The notes: generated by a model not told the origin, from the letters alone. Positions 1-7,107 are shown, counted from the stretch's first letter. The stretch is 12,270 nt of DNA from JADLGF01 sp020849415 (GCA_033812595.1 JAPXTJ010000100.1:1-12270); one strand, 5' to 3'. Made by a program: numbers and translations.

Positions 1-154
1 GGCTCCGGGTTCCGGGTTCCGCGTTCCGGGTTCCGGGTTCCGGGTTCCGGGTTCCGGGTTCCGCGTTCCGGGTTCCGGGTTCCGGGTTCCGCGTTCCGCG
101 TTCCGCGTTCCGGGTTCCGGGTTCCGGGTTCCGCGTTCCGCGTTCCGCGTTCCG
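1..154. repeat. Heptad tandem array (G/C)GTTCCG x22
   Basis: Twenty-two consecutive 7-base units read GGTTCCG or CGTTCCG; the first unit is a variant (GGCTCCG). A partial, degraded unit follows at 155-161. Units 11-22 (71-154) follow the pattern GGGCCC-GGGCCC in their first base, which makes a perfect 42-bp higher-order repeat copied twice. The array starts at the window edge and probably continues to the left. It is out of step with coding (7 is not a multiple of 3) and no gene overlaps it. Short tandem heptads are known from cyanobacterial intergenic DNA (STRR elements); any relation to those is only an analogy. Confidence 0.95.
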
Positions 155-199
155 GGTTCTCGCAGGATTGTACGCGCCGTCCATGATCCTCTCCGCACG

Positions 200-227
200 C
201 GGAACCGGGAACGCGGAACGCGGAACC
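200..227. repeat. Four inverted copies of the heptad
   Basis: Four units (CGGAACC, GGGAACG, CGGAACG, CGGAACC) are the reverse complement of the array at 1-154, lying about 40 bases beyond its end. The array end and this block could fold into a stem of roughly 28 bp. The intervening 160-199 is unique sequence. Confidence 0.85.
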
Positions 228-474
228 ATTTGGCTCCAGCCAAGTATTTGACGTAAGCTGGACGAGCGCGGGAGTTCCCGTCGACGGTTCCTGATGGGCG
301 GCTCGCCCCTGGAAAGCGAACGACTCACCATGACGAATATCCGACCGCCCAGCTGATAGGTTCTATCGGCCAGACGATCGCACCGTGAACGCGGTCAGGC
401 GTCACCCGCCTGGTCGTATTCGTCGTGCCTGTCCCGACTCCTCCACGACCAACCAGACATCCGTGGTCCACCGC
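228..474. other. Intergenic region with no supported gene
   Basis: About 250 bases lie between the heptad block and the methyltransferase leader. Open frames here are short and do not look like protein. I see no RNA gene and no convincing sigma-70 promoter; TTGACG at about 248-253 has no acceptable -10 partner at 16-18 bases. The promoter of the downstream gene should lie in this stretch but I cannot place it. Confidence 0.5.
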
Positions 475-509
475 GGCTGCATTCGGTTCTCCCCGATTCG
501 AATGCAGCC
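475..509 (+). promoter_or_regulatory. 5' UTR hairpin abutting the methyltransferase RBS
   Basis: An 11-bp perfect inverted repeat (arms 475-485 and 499-509, 13-base loop) ends exactly where the Shine-Dalgarno-like AAAGGTGG (510-517) begins. The start codon is 7 bases further on. The stem does not itself include the Shine-Dalgarno, so it could either keep it single-stranded or form part of an alternative fold. The repeat is seen directly; a regulatory role is inferred. Confidence 0.45.
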
Positions 510-524
510 AAAGGTGGATTTCCC

Positions 525-1139
525 ATGTCTTCCCGAAAACACGCCGCCCCCATCGCCGGGGCGATGCCGGAGTTCGCGACGCTCGCCGGTTGGACCGGTC
601 AATTCGAGGCGATCGCGCTCGATCTCGGCGCGGGCGACGGCCGGTTCGCGCGCGAACTGGCGCTGGCTCACGCGCGTACCGGCGTGATCGCCATCGATAC
701 CTGCGGGGCGAACGCCGCCGCCCAGCTTCGCCGCGCTCCGGCGAACTTCCGCTTCTTCGTCGCGGATGCCAGCCTCCTTCCGGACAAAGTGCCGGCGCTC
801 GCCGATGAGATTACGATCAACTTTCCGTGGGGGAGCCTGCTCCGGGCGTTGCTGACCGGCGACGCACCGGTGCTCGGTCAGCTCGCCGGCCGATCGTTCA
901 CGGTCCGTGTTAACGCCGGGGCGTTCGCTGAAGCGGGGTTCGATTTCGCGTCGGGGGTGGCGTTGCTCAGCACCCGGCTCGAATCGATCGCGGACCGTCG
1001 CCTGATCGTTCGTCACCTCGAACGGGATGATCTGCGCCGGCTTCCGACAACGTGGGCGAAGCGGCTCGCCTTCGGCCGTGATCCCCGCGCCATCGAACTG
1101 AGCGCCGCCCGCTCCCTACTGCGGAGCGTTGCGGACTAG
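525..1139 (+). CDS. NpmA/KamB-like 16S rRNA (adenine1408-N1)-methyltransferase
   Basis: A 204-residue class I SAM-dependent methyltransferase. The NpmA/KamB family methylates N1 of A1408 in helix 44 of 16S rRNA within the 30S subunit and blocks aminoglycoside binding. What is seen: the SAM-binding motif LDLGAGDGR at 32-40; an acidic residue ending the second strand (IAID, D58); NFPWGSLL at 99-106; and WAKRLAFGR at 177-185. The last two are the family signatures, and W102 and W177 match the pair of tryptophans that sandwich the target adenine. T175, R180 and R185 match the KamB-type Thr/Arg residues around the second Trp. Length is close to family members (roughly 215-220 residues). The ATG is preceded by AAAGGTGG with 7-base spacing, and an upstream hairpin abuts it. 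The gene is monocistronic on this strand, and its stop overlaps that of the convergent neighbour. There is no aminoglycoside biosynthesis gene nearby, so self-resistance in a producer is not supported here. Function is inferred from motifs recalled from the family. Confidence 0.85.
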   Translation: MSSRKHAAPIAGAMPEFATLAGWTGQFEAIALDLGAGDGRFARELALAHARTGVIAIDTCGANAAAQLRRAPANFRFFVADASLLPDKVPALADEITINFPWGSLLRALLTGDAPVLGQLAGRSFTVRVNAGAFAEAGFDFASGVALLSTRLESIADRRLIVRHLERDDLRRLPTTWAKRLAFGRDPRAIELSAARSLLRSVAD

Positions 1140-2161
1140 CGCGGATCCAGGCGCACCGCGTGCAACGAACCGTCCGGCCAGATCGCGGCGGCCGCGATCT
1201 GGCCGGCGTTGTTGATCGCGTTCGCCGAGATCAGCCAGATGTCGTGGTCCGGCCCGATCAGATCGTTGAGATCGCTCGCGCGGCCATTCTGCCAGCGGGT
1301 GGCGATCCAGTTCGGACGCGCCGGCGTCCGCCAGGAGACACCGACGGCGGTATCCGCAGCGTTCAATCCGTAAACGGCCGATTCCACGAATTCGCCCGGC
1401 AACGCCGGGAGCAATTTGCAACTCGCTTCGCACCAGATTGCCGCTTCGAAGCGCGCTCCGTTCCATGCCGATCCAAGGTGCGCCGAGCGGCCGAGCGAGC
1501 CGGCCCGTACGCGTCCCCAGGTCTTTGGCGCGGGCAGCAGCTCGGCTTCACCGGCGCGCCAGACGATCGGGTAATGCCCGCCATTGCCACCGCGCGCCTC
1601 CCCGGCGATCGAGCCGTCATCGAGCAGCGACACCGGCCAGGCACCGGTGAGATCGCCCACCGGCGGCAGGATGCGCGCGACGCCAGCTTCCCAAACGAGT
1701 GGCAGCGTGCCGCCGGCCTCTGGAACCATCCAACCAGCGATCCAACCGCTGTCCTCGGCCGCGCCGGCGAAGGAGGCGAGACACCGCTCATCCGGCAATT
1801 CGGGCAGCGGCAGCTCGCGCCACGCGCCAGCGGCCCAAACGCCGGCGTAGCCCCCGGTTCTCCCAACAAACGAACCCGCGCCGATCGCGGCCGTCACCCG
1901 CGTCGATCGATCGGGGGCGGGCAGTTCGTTAGCGCCGGCGGTCGAGGCAAGAAACGGCGCTTCCGAACCGTCGGCGTTGACCCGGTTGCCGAGCACGCGC
2001 CCGGCGGCATCGATCGATTTCGGCATCAACAATCTGGTCGATTCGTTGGCGTCACGCTGCACACTCCCCAGATCGACCAGATCGTATTCCGCCACCCGCG
2101 GGCGGGTTGTCACGCGGGTCGGTTCGCATCGAGTAGTCAGCGCGCCTGGGATTACTGCCAT
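1136..2161 (-). CDS. HAF-repeat (seven-repeat, propeller-like) protein
   Basis: A 341-residue protein of unknown function built from about seven degenerate repeats of 35-50 residues (roughly 26-83, 86-121, 126-168, 173-212, 217-254, 259-302 and 308-341). Each repeat carries a pattern like 'x-N/D-G-x-hydrophobic-x-G ... W-x-x-G ... L-P'. The last ones have LNAADTAVG, DLNDLI and AINNAGQIA, typical of the HAF extracellular-repeat family. Seven repeats fit a seven-bladed beta-propeller, which is an inference. Family members are usually exported, yet no signal peptide is visible. The frame is closed by a stop nine codons upstream of this ATG, so no longer start can add one. A GGATGGTGA sequence lies 5 bases before the start. 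The last bases, CTAG, carry overlapping stop codons with the convergent methyltransferase gene. The LuxR-type regulator lies upstream on the same strand, 148 bases away, and may or may not be cotranscribed. Confidence 0.75.
   Translation of the reverse strand: MAVIPGALTTRCEPTRVTTRPRVAEYDLVDLGSVQRDANESTRLLMPKSIDAAGRVLGNRVNADGSEAPFLASTAGANELPAPDRSTRVTAAIGAGSFVGRTGGYAGVWAAGAWRELPLPELPDERCLASFAGAAEDSGWIAGWMVPEAGGTLPLVWEAGVARILPPVGDLTGAWPVSLLDDGSIAGEARGGNGGHYPIVWRAGEAELLPAPKTWGRVRAGSLGRSAHLGSAWNGARFEAAIWCEASCKLLPALPGEFVESAVYGLNAADTAVGVSWRTPARPNWIATRWQNGRASDLNDLIGPDHDIWLISANAINNAGQIAAAAIWPDGSLHAVRLDPR
1174..1206 (+). terminator. Strong hairpin after the methyltransferase, inside the convergent gene
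   Basis: A perfect 15-bp inverted repeat (arms 1174-1188 and 1192-1206) with a 3-base loop begins 35 bases after the plus-strand stop. The plus strand continues with GTTGTTG, which is only weakly T-rich, so this is not a canonical intrinsic terminator. The same bases encode the QIAAAAIW segment of the HAF-repeat protein on the other strand, so part of the symmetry could come from that repetitive peptide. A terminator or mRNA 3'-end stabiliser role for the plus-strand gene is inferred from position. Confidence 0.4.
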
Positions 2162-2276
2162 GCCGTCACCATCCAGAGCGTTGCGTCATCACCAGTAGGC
2201 CGCCGGTCAACACCGGTTGTGAGCGAATCGTTGTCAGGAGTCTGGGAGCATGATTGTCGATAACGAATAGTCACCC

Positions 2277-2296
2277 AATACCCTGATTAGGGTATT
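2277..2296. promoter_or_regulatory. Perfect palindrome, operator-like
   Basis: AATACCCTGATTAGGGTATT has two 8-base arms around GATT, and it is AT-rich in a GC-rich setting. It lies 13 bases past the stop of the LuxR-type regulator and 115 bases before the HAF-protein start. Its size and two-fold symmetry suit a dimeric regulator such as a LuxR-type HTH. Read on the minus strand it could instead be a small terminator hairpin, but no T-run follows. The binding protein is unknown. Confidence 0.45.
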
Positions 2297-2309
2297 CCCC
2301 AAGGCCAGG

Positions 2310-4727
2310 TTATGAATCAGTACGAATGATCCCCCGCCGTACCGCCAGCATGGCGGCGGCAGTGCGGGTGGGTGCGTCCAGCTTGTGCAGGATGTTCTTG
2401 ACGTGCCGGGTGGCCGTGAGCGGGGAGATGAAGAGTGTTTCCGCAATCTGCCGATCGGACGCGCCATCGACGATGAGCCGCAGCACCTCGAGTTCGCGCG
2501 GGCTGAGGTGGGCAGATTCCGCCTGTTCGGCATCGATCTGGACCGCCGAAGGCGTTGCAAACGCCAGCGCCGATTCCACCGCCTCGGCGAGGCCGATCAA
2601 ACGGCCGCGTTCCAGCGCGCGCTCGAATTCCCCAACGCCGAGTTCGGCGCGGAGCCGATCGATCGCTTCGATCCACCGGTCAGCAAAGAAGCGCTTTGGT
2701 GAGAGCAACGCGGCATCGAGTCCGACCGCCCCCAACCACTCGGCCGCGAGCCGGGGCCGCCCGCTCGCGCGCGCCAGCAGCGCCAGATCGGTCAGAATCA
2801 GCCGCACTTGCAGCGTTTCACTGCGCGCTTGCCGGCCGGCCAGCGCCTGGCTCAGGGCATCGTAGGCGCCGGCCAAATGCCCGGCCAGCAATTCGACGCG
2901 ACCCAATCCGTGCAGCGAGGAGAGCCGTTGCGTTTCCGGTCCGCTATTGAAGAGCCGGATCGAACGTTGAAAGGCATCGCGGCCCCGATCGAGTTCGCCC
3001 GCCAGCGCCGCGACGTAACCGAGGAAGTGGAGCGCGTTCGCCTCGTGGGCCGAGGCGTGGGCGGCTCGCGTCAGCATCAGCGCCGTTTCGAAATCGGCGC
3101 GAGCCTGATCGAGTTCACCGGCGAACATCGCCTGGGCACCGAGCTCAGTGAAAACAGTGTAGCGGACGAACGGCTCCGAAACTGCCGCACTGAGCGCACG
3201 AAGCTCGCGGATCAGGTCGTTCGTCACTTCAGGACGAGCCAACCCGCGCAACACTTCCCCGCGCCGCGCCAACGTCATCGCCATCTCGTTCGCGTTGCCG
3301 TTGGTCTTCGCAATCTGGTACGCCCGCGCGTACGCCTCATCACTGGCCTCGAGTGAGCCGACGCCATAGAGGGTGCGGCCCGCCTCCACCAATGCCACCG
3401 CTACCAGATCACTCGTCACCGGCGTCCGATCGAGCAACGGCGTGATGCGCGACCACCAGAGCAGCCCGACGTCCCAGGGCAAGCTGAACTGGTACGGATT
3501 GAGGTGGATGTAGAGTTCGAGCGCCGTCTCGATCCGTTCCTGCCCGATCGCCCAGGCCAGCGCGTGGAACTGATCGTCCGCCAGATACCGGTGACGTCGC
3601 TGCAGGTCCGGCAGGCGTGGGCCAAAGATGCTCTCGGTCAGGGTCCGAACCGAGCGAGCGACCCAGGCGGCGTGCCGCTCACGTACGGCCATCTCGTCAC
3701 CCGTTGCGCGGAGATGATCGAGCCCAAACTGACGCACCGATTCAGGCATACCGAAGCGATGCGACTCCGCGTCCCGATCGACCAGCCGCAACAAATGGTG
3801 TTCGAGCAGCAGGTCGATATCGCCAAGTCCGGCGCCGGTCACGGCCCGGGCCGCATCGAGATCGAACGAGCCGGGAAAGACCGCCAGCCTGGTCAACGCG
3901 GTCTGCGCCGAGTTTGGCAGCAGGGTGAAGCTCCAGGCGATGGAGGCGAGAATCGTCTCTTGACGCCCGGGCCGTGACCGATCTCCCCTGGCGGGCAACG
4001 GCAGCAATTCATCAAGGTGAGCCGAAATATCGGTGATCGAAAGCGACCGTGCCCGGCTGGTGACCAACTCGATCGCCAACGGAATGCCATCGAGCCGGCG
4101 CACGATTTCGGCCACACCAGGACCGTTCCGGGTGGTCAGTTCGAAACCGGAAAGCACCCGCTGTGCCCGGGTTTCGAACAGTTCGATCGCCGCGTAGCGG
4201 CGCAGTTCGTCCACGGGCAGATCGATCGTGGCCGGCGCCGGCACGGCCAGTGGTTCGACCTCGATCACCAGTTCGCCGGGAAGCCGCACCCGCGTGCGGC
4301 TGGTGGCGAGGATGGTCAGGTTCGGACTGGCATCGAGCAGTGATCGAATCACGCGGTCCGCGCCGCGGAGCTGTTCGAGGTTATCGAGAATCAGGAGGGG
4401 CGGCTCGGCGCCTAGCGCGGTCACCACCGCATCGAGCAACCCGCCGGCGCCGGTCGATTCGAGCCCGAGCGCGGCCGCAATCGCCGGCAGGATCAACTCG
4501 TCATCATCGATCGCGGCGAGTTCGATGAAAACCGGCGGGCTATCGCCGGTGACGCTCAGCGAGCGGGCGAGGCTCGTCTTTCCCACCCCACCCGGGCCGA
4601 GGAGCGTGATCAGGCGGTGATCACCCGAGGCGATGACGAGTCCGAGCCTCGCCACGAGGTCCGCGCGCCCCACCAGATTCGGCGCGGGTCGCGCGCCAAC
4701 CTGACGATCGCTTGGCTGCTCGACCAT
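2310..4727 (-). CDS. LuxR-family transcriptional regulator with NB-ARC-type ATPase and TPR region
   Basis: A large cytoplasmic signal-transducing ATPase regulator of 805 residues. An N-terminal P-loop ATPase has Walker A GPGGVGKT (about 44-51), Walker B LLILDN (about 111-116) and a sensor-like ATSRTRVRLPGE near 140-151. A helical TPR-like middle (about 350-700) is rich in paired Ala/Leu helices. A C-terminal LuxR HTH spans about 740-805 (SPRELEVLRLI ... ISPLTATRHVKNILHKL). This matches the AfsR/MalT/LAL-like class, in which the ATPase acts as a switch and the TPR region senses a ligand or protein. I chose the ATG at 4727 because GGTGGAGA lies 5 bases upstream. An in-frame ATG at 4772 (820 residues) has no Shine-Dalgarno but is possible. 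The gene follows the sugar locus on the same strand, separated by a 19-bp hairpin, so it probably has its own promoter. The target genes are not evident from sequence. Confidence 0.88.
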   Translation of the reverse strand: MVEQPSDRQVGARPAPNLVGRADLVARLGLVIASGDHRLITLLGPGGVGKTSLARSLSVTGDSPPVFIELAAIDDDELILPAIAAALGLESTGAGGLLDAVVTALGAEPPLLILDNLEQLRGADRVIRSLLDASPNLTILATSRTRVRLPGELVIEVEPLAVPAPATIDLPVDELRRYAAIELFETRAQRVLSGFELTTRNGPGVAEIVRRLDGIPLAIELVTSRARSLSITDISAHLDELLPLPARGDRSRPGRQETILASIAWSFTLLPNSAQTALTRLAVFPGSFDLDAARAVTGAGLGDIDLLLEHHLLRLVDRDAESHRFGMPESVRQFGLDHLRATGDEMAVRERHAAWVARSVRTLTESIFGPRLPDLQRRHRYLADDQFHALAWAIGQERIETALELYIHLNPYQFSLPWDVGLLWWSRITPLLDRTPVTSDLVAVALVEAGRTLYGVGSLEASDEAYARAYQIAKTNGNANEMAMTLARRGEVLRGLARPEVTNDLIRELRALSAAVSEPFVRYTVFTELGAQAMFAGELDQARADFETALMLTRAAHASAHEANALHFLGYVAALAGELDRGRDAFQRSIRLFNSGPETQRLSSLHGLGRVELLAGHLAGAYDALSQALAGRQARSETLQVRLILTDLALLARASGRPRLAAEWLGAVGLDAALLSPKRFFADRWIEAIDRLRAELGVGEFERALERGRLIGLAEAVESALAFATPSAVQIDAEQAESAHLSPRELEVLRLIVDGASDRQIAETLFISPLTATRHVKNILHKLDAPTRTAAAMLAVRRGIIRTDS

Positions 4728-4805
4728 AGCGTCTCCACCATTCGCGCCCGAAATCACATTCGAATGATTCATTCAGAGACAGGTTTATGTCTGTGACCTG
4801 TTGCG

Positions 4806-4811
4806 AGTATA
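4806..4811 (-). promoter_or_regulatory. Possible -10 element (TATACT) of the LuxR-type gene
   Basis: On the minus strand TATACT, a near-consensus -10, would start transcription near 4799. That is 27 bases before the ATG at 4772 and about 72 before the ATG at 4727. The best -35 candidate (TTGCCC) is 20 bases upstream, which is too far, so this is a tentative call. Confidence 0.3.
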
Positions 4812-4871
4812 GAACCCGGACTCTCGAAACGGGGCAATGTGTGGGGTAGAACACAGGGCGTCGGGGCTGGA

Positions 4872-4915
4872 ACTCGAAACGCCGGACGGAGTTGCATCCG
4901 TCCGGCGTTTCGAGT
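4872..4915 (-). terminator. 19-bp perfect hairpin after the sugar locus
   Basis: Arms 4872-4890 and 4897-4915 are perfectly complementary around a 6-base loop. On the minus strand the hairpin begins 17 bases after the stop of the ADP-ribosylglycohydrolase-like gene, before the LuxR-type gene. No T-run follows the stem, so it is an atypical intrinsic terminator or an mRNA 3'-end stabiliser. The long perfect stem makes chance very unlikely. Confidence 0.65.
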
Positions 4916-4931
4916 GAACCCGCTTTCACGT

Positions 4932-7040
4932 TCAGGCAGTGACCCGGACCTCGTCCGCGCCGATCGTGCCTTCTTCGATCACCAGGCCGATACCACCGGC
5001 TGAGAGGCGGCTGCCGGAATCGACGGCGGTCAGCGTCGGGCCTCCCGCGATCGAGCCGGTGATCCGGTCACCCTCAACCGTGATGGTGAGCGCACTCGGC
5101 TCGAAAACGGTGAAGGTGTGCGGCGCTTCCGCCAGCACGGTTTCGGTGTCGTCCATCTTGACGAGGCGAGCAACGCCATCTACCCCGAGCAGGAGCGCGT
5201 AGTAGCGGCGCAGCCCCTGCACCCGCGCGGCGATGCCGAACTTTCCAGCGAGATACGGGGTGATGGTCGATTGCACCTGGTAGTCGACCCAATCACGGGT
5301 TCCCTGTGAAAGAATGCCGCGACCGGTGTCCTGGGAAATGCGGATCGCCTCCGGCCACCAGCTGCCGTAGTGATCGACCCCCGCCACCCAGGCGCGCCGC
5401 CAGAGTCCGGCCGGCTGCGCCCCGGGCACGCCCGAAAGCACCGGCGCGGCATCCGCGGGCCGGTGATAGGAAAAGGTCGGCGCTCCCGACCAATCGAGGC
5501 GATCGAGCGCAACGGTGCTGTTCGCGTCCAGTTGCACGCCGATAGCCTCAACCGGGCAACCATCGAGATCGGGAATCGTCCAGGTGATCGTCGCGGTTTC
5601 GCCCGGAGCGATCGTGAGGTCAGGACCGGCGAGCGTCTGCAACGTGTCGGCCCCCGTGTAGTGACGCAAGGCCAACCGCGCCTTGACCGGACCGGGATGA
5701 TCCGCGGGAGCGGCGAGAACGGCCGTCACGGTTTGTCCTGACGATAGGGTCGGCGAGGCATAGAGCTCGTAGCCGTCCATCCTGATCGCTTCTTCCGGGA
5801 TGAAGGTCGGGGTGAAGGCGCCGCCCGGGGCGCCTTCGGTGCGGAGCACCAGCCGGCGACTCTCGCCGCCCGCCTCGTTGGCGATCACCACCGGAGCGGC
5901 GGGATCGGGCTGGAAGCCCTGCACGGAACCCGGGAGTGAGAAGTGGAACTTCGCCCCATCCTTCGGCGTGATCGGCGCTTCCCCCGCCAACGCCCGCGCG
6001 GCGTTGACGACACGCACCGATTCCGTGAGCGCATCGGTGATACCTCGGCCACCATCGGCGGTGGAGAGGTACATCCGGTCCGCAACCGGTCCGCGCCAGT
6101 CGTAATCCTGCTCGAGCGCGGCCAGCCCGCCGCGCACGCCGAGAATGCAGCCGACATTGGCGGCGTTGCAATCGGTGTCCCAACCGCTGGTGTTGACGAT
6201 CATCTGGCTGCGGGTGAAGTCACCGTTGCCGTGGAGCAGGGCGTGGATGATCAGGCCGTGATTCGGCACCATGTGGCAGGCGCCGCCGTACTTGTCGTAG
6301 CCGTAGTTGGCCGCGATCCGGGCGCGAGTCTTGCGCCAGTCCGGTTCGGCGGCATGCCAGGCGCGGACATCGTGGATCAGGCGAGCGATGATCGAATCGG
6401 CCGGAATCAGTCCGAGACCGGTATCGATCAGCGTGTCGATGTCCGATTCGATGAACGCCTGGGAAACCATGGCGGCAACCATCTGCGCGCCGTAGATCGC
6501 CTCGCCATCGTGACTGACACTGGCGGCGCGGCGAGCGAGATCGACGGCAAATTCCGGATCACCCGGGGCCACCATCCCCCAACCGTCAATGAAGATCTGC
6601 GAGCCGATCTGCTCGGAGATAACCCTGCCGTTCAGCGCGGCACTGCCGCTCTCCGGCGCCTTGATCCCCGCTTTCAGCCGAGCGTAGGCGGTGTGCTCGG
6701 TCGAATTGCCGACTCCACCCCACCAGAAGATCGAGCGGCGCTCGATCGTGTAGTTGAGCCAGTTGTTGCCGATCTGCTCCGGGGTGAGATCGCGCGAATA
6801 CCCCTCATCCTCCAGCGCGCGCAGGAAGGTGAAGGTGCCGGTGACATCGTCGTCCGTCACCACGAGCGGATTCGGCCGGCGCAGTCCCGGGATGTCGTGG
6901 ATGTAGTGATCGACCTCCCCGACCGTCTCCTCGATCCGTTCGTGGGTCCAGCCCTCGATCGGCCGTCCGAGGTAGACCCCAATCAGCTTGCCGAGCACCC
7001 CGGCGTAGACCCGTTCGAAATAGTCCGCTTGAAACGCCAC
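4932..7040 (-). CDS. ADP-ribosylglycohydrolase-fold enzyme with C-terminal beta-rich lectin-like domain
   Basis: A 702-residue protein. Residues about 10-350 are an ADP-ribosylglycohydrolase (DraG/ARH) domain, a binuclear-metal fold that cleaves N- or O-glycosidic bonds to ribose in characterised members. Seen: VYAGVLGKLIGVYLGRPIEG at the N-terminus; first metal motif TDDDVTGTF (62-70, in place of TDDT); SHDGEAIYGAQMVAAM (176-191); and second metal motif GWDTDCNAANVG (286-297), where Cys291 occupies the usual Thr position of DxDT. Residues about 370-702 are beta-rich, with a segment resembling concanavalin-like carbohydrate-binding folds near the end. No signal peptide is seen, so it is probably cytoplasmic. 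The GTG at 7040 is chosen because AGGAAGGA lies 8 bases upstream and the ARH domain starts at once; an ATG at 7088 would add 16 unlikely residues. It lies downstream of a sugar ABC transporter on the same strand, across a 244-base gap, and may hydrolyse the imported glycoside. The substrate is unknown. Confidence 0.82.
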   Translation of the reverse strand: MAFQADYFERVYAGVLGKLIGVYLGRPIEGWTHERIEETVGEVDHYIHDIPGLRRPNPLVVTDDDVTGTFTFLRALEDEGYSRDLTPEQIGNNWLNYTIERRSIFWWGGVGNSTEHTAYARLKAGIKAPESGSAALNGRVISEQIGSQIFIDGWGMVAPGDPEFAVDLARRAASVSHDGEAIYGAQMVAAMVSQAFIESDIDTLIDTGLGLIPADSIIARLIHDVRAWHAAEPDWRKTRARIAANYGYDKYGGACHMVPNHGLIIHALLHGNGDFTRSQMIVNTSGWDTDCNAANVGCILGVRGGLAALEQDYDWRGPVADRMYLSTADGGRGITDALTESVRVVNAARALAGEAPITPKDGAKFHFSLPGSVQGFQPDPAAPVVIANEAGGESRRLVLRTEGAPGGAFTPTFIPEEAIRMDGYELYASPTLSSGQTVTAVLAAPADHPGPVKARLALRHYTGADTLQTLAGPDLTIAPGETATITWTIPDLDGCPVEAIGVQLDANSTVALDRLDWSGAPTFSYHRPADAAPVLSGVPGAQPAGLWRRAWVAGVDHYGSWWPEAIRISQDTGRGILSQGTRDWVDYQVQSTITPYLAGKFGIAARVQGLRRYYALLLGVDGVARLVKMDDTETVLAEAPHTFTVFEPSALTITVEGDRITGSIAGGPTLTAVDSGSRLSAGGIGLVIEEGTIGADEVRVTA

Positions 7041-7061
7041 GTTGGTTGTCCTTCCTAAGAG

Positions 7062-7081
7062 CACCAGCCTGAAGGCCGGTG
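7062..7081 (-). promoter_or_regulatory. Leader hairpin just upstream of the RBS of the ADP-ribosylglycohydrolase-like gene
   Basis: On the minus strand an 8-bp stem with one G-U pair and a TTCA loop ends 5 bases before the AGGAAGGA Shine-Dalgarno (7049-7056). A second short stem (GGGCC/GGCCC, 7095-7107) lies upstream. Together they could modulate translation or stabilise the 5' end of a processed transcript; the role is inferred. Confidence 0.35.
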
Positions 7082-7107
7082 TTGACAAGAGAACGGGCCT
7101 CCGGCCC

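Noticed and set aside
1..227. CRISPR array
   Set aside because: Units are 7 bases with no unique spacers; this is a simple tandem repeat.
609..616. GCGATCGC octamer (HIP1-like) and frequent CGATCG words
   Set aside because: They occur in coding sequence and fit the codon preference of the genome; one octamer is not evidence of a HIP1 system.
402..1016. 204-residue open frame on the minus strand
   Set aside because: Antisense to the methyltransferase, which carries unmistakable family motifs; this frame is Arg/Glu-rich with none.
1160..2263. 367-residue open frame on the plus strand
   Set aside because: Antisense shadow of the HAF-repeat gene, Arg-rich and without motifs; the minus frame has the repeat structure.
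5943..7058. 371-residue open frame on the plus strand
   Set aside because: It lies antisense to the well-supported ADP-ribosylglycohydrolase-like gene. Its composition is Arg/Asp/Gly-rich shadow sequence with no recognisable domain.
7082..7087. Consensus TTGACA on the plus strand
   Set aside because: No plus-strand gene follows and no -10 partner is seen.
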